Of a stretch of DNA of 64,000 nucleotides, positions 27,301-37,480 are shown piece by piece (the first letter of the stretch is position 1; every line of letters begins with the position of its first letter). A program made the translations under genes and the position numbers. The stretch is from Otis tarda (lineage: Eukaryota; Chordata; Aves; Otidiformes; Otididae): the NCBI GenBank assembly GCA_026413225.1, contig CM048552.1, positions 197,748,053 to 197,812,052 on the forward strand, given 5' to 3'. The notes below the pieces were generated by a model. The model made no database searches. It was not told the DNA's origin and worked only from the letters and a program-made list of their open reading frames with translations.

Positions 27301-28206
27301 GCTTTGTGGGGCTTTCTGAAGCTTTCTGATGGCCCTTCTGTAGCTTTGCATCAAGCCAGATGCTTTACTGTTTTCTCATATACATAAAAACTGCCTATTT
27401 TGAGAGTCTTGCACATCTGCAACTTTGCAGAGTTGCAACTCTGTCTACTGGGTTTAAACTGAAGTAGAAGTGAAGTAGAAGTGAAGGGCCTAATGTCTTG
27501 ACTGAGATATTTTTTAGGAACATGCTGGGCTTTTGGACTGTGCTTCTCTGAGCATGCCCCAAAACAGAGCGCCCAGAGAACCTGGGGTCCCACCCATCCG
27601 GCTGGAGGGCTTTGGCAGTGATAGACTAGAGCTTTCTGACTTGGTTCTCAGATTTGGAGACATAAGTGTCCTCCATCATCCCAGTGTGAGCACTTCTGTG
27701 TCTTGCTGGTTTTGTATTCCCCTTATAGTCTACCATCTGCTCCACTCCCTTTGTTTAACAACTGAAGGAAAGAGTTGTTTTAAAATCCAGAGTGAGACTG
27801 TAGAGTGATTCATGACCAGGTATAACAGGAATAGCTCATTCTTAACTCATTTGAGAGTTTGTTTAAATTTTGAGAGCACTTTTCCAGAAAGTACATCAAC
27901 CTGAAAATTCAGATCATCAAAATAAATTCATACCATAAAAACCAAGGAACTATAGATTAAAATGTCATACTGAGTATTTCCAGGTAACTGACTTCATCAC
28001 CTATGAATGGAAAAGAGAAAAGTTGTCTTCTGCCAGTATTTCTTGGGACCTTACAGGGAGCTCCATGGAGTGAGACAGATGGTGCTGCTTGGAAACACTT
28101 GCTGTAGCTGGAGTGATTGACCCTCCCGGTGGTACAGGGTTTCCCACTGAGTGCTCAACAATTGCAGGCTTCACTCTGGTCTTTCGGCCCCTTTCATGAG
28201 GAGGGG

Positions 28207-28231
28207 GTTTATCTCTTTCAAAGAGATAAAC
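28207..28231. repeat. 25-bp near-perfect palindrome
   Basis: Arms GTTTATCTCTTT (28207-28218) and AAAGAGATAAAC (28220-28231) are exact reverse complements around a single C. It contains two opposed GATAA cores (GATA-factor type). No larger terminal inverted repeat is evident around it. Confidence 0.85.
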
Positions 28232-29733
28232 ACACTCTGTGGTATCCATGGCTATGAGATGCTAATCTCTCTAATTATAAACCACTGTGAATCACTAGGT
28301 ACATTTTGCCTCTCAATAGGAGAGAGTTTATATTGCTTAGCTATGGCTGCTGAGATTAAATCTTCTCTGGACACTGACTCTAAGGGACTTCGAGGAGGGT
28401 TGATTATGTCCGCACTGTGTTTACTTTAAGCTCATTAAGTAACAATTAAAATGGTATCTGTGAAGCTTGTTGAAAAATTAAATTGCTTTTAAGGTTGCTG
28501 TGGGCTATTTTGAAATAATTAAGTTCTGCTTTGTAGGATATAGCATCTAGTTTGAAGAAATGTGTTTTAAAACTCCTAAAAATTAGTTTGATTAGTCTTC
28601 AGCAGTAATGAAATAGCTTCATATGCATTAGAAGGACTAATTTTTGTGTTTATATTAAATTGTGAAGGTCAAGTAATCCACTCTTTTATATCAGTTTTAT
28701 TCCAGAGGAAGTCTAGAATGAGAGACTAACCTTTTCATGAAGAAGTTCTTTCTCCAGCACTATTTGTAGGGTGCTGAATCCCTACCTGGTCTTGATTGTG
28801 CCTATACGGAGAATTCAGCTTCAAGTTGAGGCTTCATAGAGGTGTTTCATGGATCACTATTAGTTTGTGTCTTCTTAGGAATAAGATAGGTACAAAAAGT
28901 GGAGAATGGTTTAAGGTGCAAAATCAAGCAGTTGTATTTAGTAAAAAAAAATGGAGTACTTGCCTATTATTTTCTTTAAAACTCTTTCAGTCAGTTTTCA
29001 GACTAGTTGCAATAATTAAGTTTGACCATGCACTCTGAATTCTGAAATGTTCTGTCTTTCATTCATAATTTAGGTCACAGTTTTAGGAACCTTGATTTCA
29101 GAGGATCGGGTGGTAGGGGCCCAGATTACAGTTCTTCCTTACACCTTTCCCGTGCATGTAGAGTTCCCACTTGCTTTGAGAGAGGAGTGAGACAGGAACC
29201 AAAGGGGTCTTCTCCCGCAGGGAAGTACCTTCATGTTGGTTCAGATGTTTACACCTTGTAGGGTGACCCCACTACTCAGGAGGTATGGAGATTGTCTGCA
29301 ACATGGACTTTTCTCTGATCTGATCTTAAAGACCTTTGCCTGGAATGTGGGATCTGTGAATTCAAAGCTGGGGGGGCTTACACATCAGTCTTCTTGTTCC
29401 TCAGTAGGGCTCCAATTTCTTTGTTTGTTCCAAAAAAAACCACCCTAACCTCTTGATTTGCTGTCTTCTTTAACATCACTCACTCCCTTGATTGCTCTCT
29501 CTCTCCCCATCAGTGTCTGACTCCAAATTAAGGTGTTGGTCTAAATTGTGAGTGGAAGCTGGTAGCCATGGAGAAGGCCTGAGTGAGGCACCTGTGCAGA
29601 TGTCTGCTGGCCAAGTTATGCAGAGTGGTGCCTAGAATTGTTACAAAATCAATGGTAAAGCGAAATGCCTCACTTACCTGCCTCTAATTCCTCTTAGAAT
29701 CATCTTGACCTCTCCATTTACTATATGGAAAGT

Positions 29734-29738
29734 CTTAC
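29734..29738 (+). repeat. TSD of outer family B LTR, left copy
   Basis: CTTAC directly precedes the TG of the outer LTR and is repeated exactly at 31195-31199. Confidence 0.9.
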
Positions 29739-29978
29739 TGTCCTGGTTTCAGCTGGGATGGAGCTAATTTTCTTCTCAGTAGCTGTTGGATTTAGTATGG
29801 GATTTGGAATGTGAAGAACATTGATAATACATTGATGTTATTAGTTGTTGCTAAAGAGACCAAGGACAATTTCCTGCTTCTCAGGTTTTGTTAATGTGCA
29901 GGTGCAGGAAGCTGGGAGGGGTATAGCCAGTACAGTTGACCCAAACTGGCCAAAGGGAGTATTCCATACTATAGACCT

Positions 29979-29983
29979 CATGG
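29979..29983 (+). repeat. TSD of inner family A LTR, left copy
   Basis: CATGG, repeated exactly at 30824-30828, brackets the inner LTR and comes from the outer LTR sequence. Confidence 0.9.
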
Positions 29984-30144
29984 TGTGGTTTTGTTTAGTG
30001 AGGGGGGGGGCCTAAGGTAGGAAACTGCTAGAAGTTGCTCCCCTTTGTTCAGTGGACTTGGCTGAGCCTAGGGCAGACCCGCAGCTGGCCAAGGCCGAGC
30101 CGATTGGTAGCAGAATGTTCCGTGATAACGCCTCTGCGATAATG

Positions 30145-30150
30145 TATTTA
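30145..30150 (+). promoter_or_regulatory. LTR TATA-like box
   Basis: gTATTTAag follows the conserved cctctgcgataatg block. The same motif occurs on the minus strand of the other family A LTRs (54466-54471 and 63346-63351). Confidence 0.6.
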
Positions 30151-30634
30151 AGAAGGGGAAAAAAGAAAAAAAAAGGGAGAAGAGAAGATGTGAAGAAGCT
30201 GAGCGGGGGCAGAGGCACCCCATGGAGGTCCACGGAGGAGCAGAGATCCACTTGGAGCCCTTGAAGGACCCCACGCTGGGGCAGGCGGATGCCTGAAGGC
30301 GGCTGTGGCCTGTGGAGGGCCCACTGGGGCAGCCGTTCTGGAGAGACTGCACTCCGTGGAAGAGATGACCCACGCCGGAGCAGTTTCATGAAGGACTGTG
30401 GTGTATTGGTGGGACCCCACAACAGAGCAGGGGAGGAATGTGAGGAGTTCTTCCCCTGACCATGAAGCAGCGGCGTAAAACAGTGCGTGATGAACTGACT
30501 GCGATACCGATTCCCTCTTCCTCCCTGTGCCGCTTGGGAGGGGAAGGCAGTAGAGATAATGTTAAGCTTGGGAAGAGGGAGGGGTGAGGGGAGGTTATCT
30601 TGTTTCTCTGTCTCATTATCCTGCTGTTTGTAGT

Positions 30635-30640
30635 AATAAA
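30635..30640 (+). terminator. LTR polyadenylation signal AATAAA
   Basis: AATAAA in gtagtaataaatgaatag, about 185 bp before the LTR end. The same signal is present on the minus strand of the copy at 53501 (53684-53689). Confidence 0.65.
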
Positions 30641-33600
30641 TGAATAGTTTTCCCCAAGTCGAGTCTGTTTTGCCCGTAACGGTAACTTTAAGGATTTCTC
30701 CCTGTCCTTATCTCAAACCTCGAGCCGTTTTTTTTCATATTGTCTCTCCCTGTTCTCTCGGAGGGTGGGGGGAGTGAGAGAGAGACTGCGTAGTCTGGTC
30801 CCAGTCAGGGCTGAACTACGACACATGGTCAGTAGGGGTTGGCTGATGGGCTGACTCGCTTTTTCTCTCACTATTGGGAATTGTTCCAGGATAGTTTTTC
30901 TGGTTTTTGTTCCATGGTTACTGCTTGGGACGGGCTGTGTTGGTCATCAGGTCATTGGGTGGTGAGAAATTGTGCATTGTTCATTTCGTATATTTTATTA
31001 TTCCTATTATTATTAGTATTATTATTATTCATATATATTATTATCTTTTCCTTTGCTATCCTGATAAATGGTCTTTATCTCAACCCACAAGTTTTCTTTT
31101 CTTCCCGATTCTCTTCCCCCATCCTGCTGGAGAGGGGGAGGGTGAATGAGAGGCTGTGTGGTACTCAATTGCCGACTGGGCTTAAACCTTGACACTTACC
31201 CAGTAGTGGCAACTTTTCTGAGGGCAGAAGACCAACTTACTAAAAAAATCAACTTTGCTATGACTTTTGCTAGCACTATGACTAGGTGCTAATGTGAGTA
31301 GCTGGTAACGTAGGGACTCAATGAAATGTCTGCTGTTGCAGATCTGTGGGAAGCATCATAATCCTGTACCTGAGTGCGGCTGCTTTGAGAGTTACACGTG
31401 TCACACTCATTTACTCTATAAGACATTCACTTGTATTGCATTTTAGGTCCTTCTTAACTGAGAACAGCTTTTTGAAGAAATACATTGATTCAAAAAAGTT
31501 CACCTTGTCAGTGGTAAAAATTCCACGTGCAAGAATTTCTAGGCTCTTAGGATTTAATTTTTGATTAACACTTGATGTTTCACATTGAAGAGTTTTAAGT
31601 TTTTCTTCTATATAAATTATATATAATTTTTACAAATTGGATTCAGCTGTACTTCTCATGAAATAATTAAATTGAAAAAATTACCTTCTACCTCCATGTT
31701 CCATGTTTACTGTCAGCATTGTTGTGAAAATGCTCTCTTCTTATCAAAGTAGCTTCAGTAATAGGAAACATTTTAATTTTTCAAATGTGACCCTTGAAAA
31801 TAGTTTTTCTTAAACCTTGAGCATAATTTGCACATTTTTTTCATGATCGTGAAATAGATAGTTTAGCATTTTGAGATCAAGATTAAAATTAGCAAAATAC
31901 TTGAGGCCTGTGGGCTACTGTTGATAACACAGTTATGGACAATTTTGGCCAATGGAGGCTAACCATACTGTTACCTCTTCCAAATTCTGAATAAAGTTCT
32001 GAAACACTTGCATATGACTGAATTCTAGCTAAATTCCACTACTTTAAGTAGTGAATAATGTAAATCTAACTAACCAGCACCAGGAATTCCTCAGAGCTGA
32101 TGTCAGCAAGGGACTTTCAATAATTTCAGAGGGGAGATATTTGTAAGCTGAAAAACCATTTTTATTATGTTTATTACTAGGATTAAGATAAATAGACCTG
32201 TTATCCCAAAGGCCTTAAAAAGTATAGTTGCACAGTATTAAGACAAAACTGAAGGGAACCTCTGTGATGTAATAGAAACTCCAAATGCCTTCTTGTCCAA
32301 AGACAAATTTGACTTTGATACCTAAAGCACAACTCCCTTGGACTGTTTTCTATGATGGCAGAAGAACATCTTTTATTCTTACACCTTAAAGTACACAGAT
32401 GGCCTGTGTCAATGCGATCACCTTTCTTGCATAACGGAGACGGGAACAGATGATAGAAGTTAAATTAGAAATGTGAAAGTGCTAAGTAAGAAAATGCTAG
32501 AGAGGTCTGTTGATTTCTCTCACCTCCAAGTCTGCATTAGCCTCTGTGTACAAAATGTGGAGGCCTGTGGTCTGCAGTATCACAGGGGGTGGCTGCTGGA
32601 GCGACTGGAGGCAATGAAAAGGAAAGCTGGAAGGCACTGACTTCAGAGACCTTCATATGTCAAACAGAAAGAAGAAGATATTCTTGAAAAGTGCAGTAAT
32701 AGAAATGAAAAAAAAAAAAGCAACAATACAAAGCACAGGACCATGTAGTTACGAAGTAATAGAAAAGCTTCTTCTGCAGTAATGTAGGAATTCATCACTG
32801 AGAAAGATCTGACCAGAAAAAAAGAGTGGTGTTATTAAGAGCTGGATGTAATTAGGAGCAATCATGGGACCATGAGCAACAACTCTGTTACAGCTGTGAA
32901 ATACACAAATATGTTCACACAAGATGTTTCCATTGGATGTAATCTCATCAACAAGTGCTCCCCTGGAGTGTTGCTCTCTGCTCTGACTATGTGTGTTGGA
33001 AGCTCAAGGAAGAGTTAATTGCAGAGCACCAGATACAGGGAGGGGTTGTTTGCATGATGGAGGGAATAGAGAGGATCTTCTCTGAGAGAAATAAAAAGAT
33101 CTTGGTTTCTTCTAGTGAACTGAAGTTAGGAAGTGGACATTATTGCTCCATATAATTTAACTGGATGTGGCAGAAAGGAGAGGAAAGGAAGAAATGAAAG
33201 AGCAACATAAATGCTGGAGAAGAAACAGGATTATTTAAACAGTATTGGCAATTTTGGCACAAGACCTAGTCTTGCCTTGAAAATTCTCAGTTATACAGAC
33301 AAAGTACTGTTCTGCTGGAAATAGAGTCCTTCAGGCAGTAATTCAGTTTTGCAGTAATGGCAGAGTAGATGCCATAGAAGATCAGGAAAGGATGGGCACC
33401 AGGAGACCTCAGGGGAGGTGGTGAGGTCCTGTGGTGGGTCAGCGGGAGGCTGGGAAGGTGAAGGAGGGCTGGCCATTTCTTGTGGGGCTGTGGGAGATAC
33501 GGCTGAAAAAAGTCTTAGTGGGAGCTTTCAGTCAGATAATAGACCACTGTCTCTCTAGGGGACACTGGTTAAGTTGGGCAAATGGGAGAGCTCATCATAG

Positions 33601-35285
33601 CTTGATGGGGAACTTTGGATGTGGATAAGGTGATGGGAGACATCCATTTCTGTGTGCTGTGGAAGGCTTTGTATGTAGATGGGGACTTTTTTACTGTTTT
33701 CTTCCTATGCTTTTCAGGAGAAAGGGAAACCTTGGTGCACCTCACTACCAAGGTTCAACAGATTCTCCCCTACCTCTTCAGCTGCCTACCTACTCCCTAT
33801 CTTGCTGCAAGAATACATATAAGTGGGAAATGAGAATAATATTTTTGCCATCATGGAAAGGAGGCTCTGGAATAAGAACAGTAGAGATAAAATATCTAAC
33901 AAATTTAAAGGTGAAACTAGTTCACTTCATGAAAGTCTTTATGAAACATTTCCTGCAGAGCAAGGCAAGACCCCCTGGACATCCTTTCTAGTCTTAGATT
34001 TCTATGAAAAAAATACTCTTAAGTTCTGTCTTCTGTTGCCTTAAATAAATGTTTTATGCTCAAAGAAACAAGACAATGAAAGCACTGCTAATGTCTATAC
34101 ACATCAGTGGTTTCTACAGAAAAATCACAAGGCATGGGCAGCCAAAGGGGTGCCTTGGAAATGAAAGAGCTTTTATGAGAATATCTGACCCACTCTGTGA
34201 CCCTCTCTTCTATCTTACTTTACTGTGGATCTGATTTACAGCACACTGGACCCCTTCTCTATAAGTTTAAGCAGGAATAGAGAAGCAAAACTGAATAAAG
34301 TGATGCTGCCTTGAACTAGGTTTTCTGTTCATACAGTAGCAAAGGATTGAAGAGCCAGCCTTCACCCAATTACTTTTGCTTTTCACCAAACCACTCCAAA
34401 ATATCACTACGATTTTATTCTTGTTCAGATGAAGAGATATTGAAAAAACCCATTTATATTCAAACCTCTGTAATTTTCATTACACAAAAACTATGAAGTG
34501 CTGAGAATGCAGGGTGATTTTGTCCGTGAAGGTAAATACTAACAGCATGAAACTGAACAACCACTATCAGTCAAGTCTGTCATATTTATCTGCATCATTA
34601 AAGAAAATGTTTTTTGTCAGAAAGAAGGCTTTGGCTCAGTGGTCATGATTAAAGCTTTTGACATCTATTCTGATGAATAGCTACCCTGAATTTTCAAGAC
34701 ACAGCGCTTTTCTCCTGTCAGACATAATTCTTCCAGAAATAACAAGTATACTTTGAGTATATATTGTGCAGGGAGGTCAGCTGTGATGTGAAATAGCAAA
34801 TTCTGCTAATACTGGACTTGCCTTCTCTCTGCCATGCCAAAAATAAAGGTTTATCATCTGCGACCTTCAGAAAAGACTCTTAGAAAGAGGCTTTCAGGTT
34901 GTTTCAATAAGGAGGCCTTCTCCCATTCCCCAGTAAGATGTCCCACCCCATTTAAAGTACCTGCCCAAGTGTAGATTAAACATCCTTTAAGAAAGAAGAG
35001 CAAAAGCTGCGATGGGTGTTTAAGCATTCAGCTTTTCCTAAGCCAGAAAGCTTTCCACAAGGCAATTGGTGTTGGCAAGGAGTGCAGCCTCCACCCCAAA
35101 GCTATTCCTTGCACAGTTAAACAAGCTGTTGGACTCTTTTCCAGGCAGCATATAAGGTTTCGCTTGGAAAGAGAAAATCAAGGTCAATCCATCAATAGTG
35201 GATTTTGTGGCAGGGAGATGGACTGGGTGGTTACAGTGCAGTACCCCAACCCACAAACCTTGCATGGCTGAGGTCAACAGAATTG

Positions 35286-35520
35286 TTTTATTTTGCTTTT
35301 TTAAAATGAGGAGGGAGGATAAATGTCATGCAGAAATCCCAGCTCTTCTTTCTTGTTTATGAATGCAATCAATAGATCTGCTTTAAATTAAGGAACCAGC
35401 CCTTCCTTTCTGCTATCAAGGATTAATGTCAGCATTAATGAGGCCAAGGTTCTCTTTGGAAGAGAAAGTGTCTCCCAGATTAACAACTGAGATGTGAATC
35501 AAACCCATGCGTACTTTGAA
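35286..35520. promoter_or_regulatory. candidate conserved non-coding element
   Basis: Low-CpG AT-rich block with ggattaatgtcagcattaat (Otx-type GGATTA plus two ATTAAT cores), tttatgaatgcaatcaatag and agattaacaactgag. The dense mix of homeodomain-like sites, free of repeats, resembles vertebrate developmental enhancers. Compositional judgement only. Confidence 0.2.
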
Positions 35521-37009
35521 CTCCAGTGACATTCCTTACCTTTCTTTCTTTGAACACTGGAAAAAACCAATCTGATTATGTGCTACGCATCAAGGAATGC
35601 ATATTCAGAAATGTTGTGTGGCCAGTATGGGACTGGTTTTCAAAAGGGTAGAGCATCCATAGCACAGATTCAGGTAAATGTGAAACAGTACTGCTCAACA
35701 CCTGTGAAGAAACCAAGGCCAAGTTATTATAAACTCAGCTTCTCTCTACATGACTGAAGTTCATGAAAAGTAGTGGTTAGTTTGAAAAAGTGTATGGCAG
35801 TGATTTTCCCATGTACACGTAGAACCTAATAAAGTATTTGAAATGCCAGACGCAATTTAATCAGTCTAGCATTGTAGTGGTTCTTTCTCCCCTGTCTTCT
35901 TTATTTTCTCTCTCTCAGGGGCACAATTTTTAATCATTCTCCATGAGAAAAATAGAAGCATGAGGGCAGCGCCATGAAGGTATTTTTGCTTTCAGCTGTC
36001 TTTGTACATGTTAGCAGGGGACATACTGAGTAGATGTTTAAGCATACATGTCAGCATAACACATGTATACACTCATATGGCAACTGCCATCCCTGCACAG
36101 GATTTTTCTGCTAAACAGTAGAGGTTAAATTTATATCGCTAAAGGAAAGATTACGGTGTACAAAACAAGCAGGATCCAGCGTTCAGGAGTGATAGATGAA
36201 GATTAGCCTTTGAAAGAGAAAGCCAGCCACCTTCTGTTTTCTCACATTGCAAAGAGCATGGCAGGAGGATGGAGGCAGGTGCTCCCCTGTCCCGTAAAAA
36301 GTGTTTGGATTAAGTGGGAACACGTGAACAAGCCTGGGAGAGCAGCTTGTGGTGCTGTATGACAGGGCCCACCGTTTTCTGTGGGTAGACAGTAAGAACA
36401 AAGAGATATCTGTTTGTTTGAGTAGCTGCAGAAGTGCTAAAATACAGCCATGAAAATATATTTTATGTTTTTGGACACCTTTTATGTTTTTGCAGATCAC
36501 TGCAAAGAGCTTCCTATTATGTGACATCAGATCTTCTCGTAAACCTTCCTCTCAACCCGTGCTCTTCACTGTGCTGATATCATGATGAATTAGTGGGAGC
36601 TCCCTACAGGAGCCACAGCTGCAGGCCAGTACTGTGAACTGATTTTTCATACTCTGGGAACTCATCTGCACCTGAAGTTCAGCCACGGGGACAGCTGTCC
36701 TGATGCAAAGTCTTCAGCAGACACAACTTGCAGTACCGCTATAGAAGTCACTCAGTGCTGGTGTGGACCATGCTTACCTGAGAGAATTGCATGGGGACAG
36801 CTACACCAGTGGCAGATGCACCTCCAGACAAGAGGTGGGTTACAGACATGAGTGACCTCCGTGGGTGGAGCTGCCAGCTTTCAATAACCAGGTTTTGTGC
36901 TGGCTGGGACATCTGCAGCGTGTGCTTCCTGCACATTGCACATTAATGCCCCATCAGGTTGCATTAACCTCTTTTATCTTAACAAATGCAGATATCTGTG
37001 GTGGTGATG

Positions 37010-37150
37010 AAGCAATCCCGTGGCAAAGCTGGTGTTGTATCCCCCCTCCCGCTCCCTGCTGATTCTGCAAACCCCGAAGAACCGTACCCCCATCTCAGCT
37101 GGCAGCCCTCCAGGCGCGGGGTGCCCTGCTTTCTGGGGCCGCGGCTGCTC
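37010..37150. other. small GC/CpG-richer pocket
   Basis: Contains several CpGs (cctcccgctccctgctg, ccaggcgcggggtgcc, ggggccgcggctgctc) in otherwise AT-rich DNA. Short frames on both strands are open but unrecognised. It could be an exon or regulatory remnant; nothing shows which. Confidence 0.3.
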
Positions 37151-37254
37151 TCACATAATTCTCTGTAGGCATCTTTATCTAGCACAGTGTGCTTTGAAGC
37201 TCGTTTTACATTAACTTGCACCACACTTCCTCAATCAGCAGCATGCAAGACAAA

Positions 37255-37480
37255 GAACCATATGGGCCTTTATCGCTGTCATTACTGTAATGATGATTAC
37301 CCAGGGAAAAAGGGAAGATAGTTAAGAGCAAAATCTAAATGACAAGATTCTTATATTAACATGCCATTCTAATCAAGTAATCTGGTTTAAGTAATTACAT
37401 TATGATTACTCAGAAGGTATTCATTTTGAGATCCAGAAATCTAAATTTATGTAAGGCCAAAGCCCTGTAGCATCTGTGTT
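37255..37480. promoter_or_regulatory. candidate conserved non-coding element
   Basis: Next to the CpG-richer pocket. Holds cattactgtaatgatgatta, taatcaagtaatctggttta and gtaattacattatgattact, i.e. a run of TAAT/ATTA and TGATTA cores in about 120 bp, with no repeat signature. Enhancer-like by composition; untested. Confidence 0.25.

Larger units (their letters stand above)
23191..29738. other. unique non-coding interval
   Basis: AT-rich sequence without a recognisable gene. A possible old LINE relic (23960-24350) and a 25-bp palindrome (28207-28231) are listed separately. Confidence 0.6.
29984..30823 (+). mobile_element. ERV solo LTR family A (short form), nested
   Basis: Begins TGTGGTTTTGTTTAGTGAGG and ends GGGCTGAACTACGACA on the plus strand, bounded by CATGG duplications. 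It is 840 bp, about 300 bp shorter than the 1130-1144 bp minus-strand copies. Most of the difference is one missing block between gcagaggca and ccatggaggtccacgg near 30210-30220, matching about 54111-54400 of the 53501 copy. A TATA-like TATTTA is at 30145-30150 and a poly(A) signal AATAAA at 30635-30640, giving a plausible U3-R-U5 layout. GC-rich repetitive U3/R sequence makes several long but meaningless frames on both strands. Confidence 0.93.
29739..31194 (+). mobile_element. ERV solo LTR family B, interrupted by a family A LTR
   Basis: Plus-strand LTR that starts TGTCCTGGTTTCAGCTGGG and ends GGGCTTAAACCTTGACA, with TG...CA ends and perfect 5-bp TSDs (CTTAC). Without the inserted 840-bp LTR and its duplicated 5 bp it is 611 bp, close to the 620 bp of the other copy at 44020. 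It is split at 29983/30824 by a second LTR. The 3' part holds an ATT-rich microsatellite (about 30990-31045) and a gtctttatctcaacccac block shared with the other LTRs here. This is a very common avian LTR type. With no internal retroviral sequence on either side it is a solo LTR left by LTR-LTR recombination. Confidence 0.93.

Noticed and set aside
30012-30616. Pro/Ser-rich frames of 70-136 codons
   Set aside because: Inside the nested family A LTR; same artefact as above.
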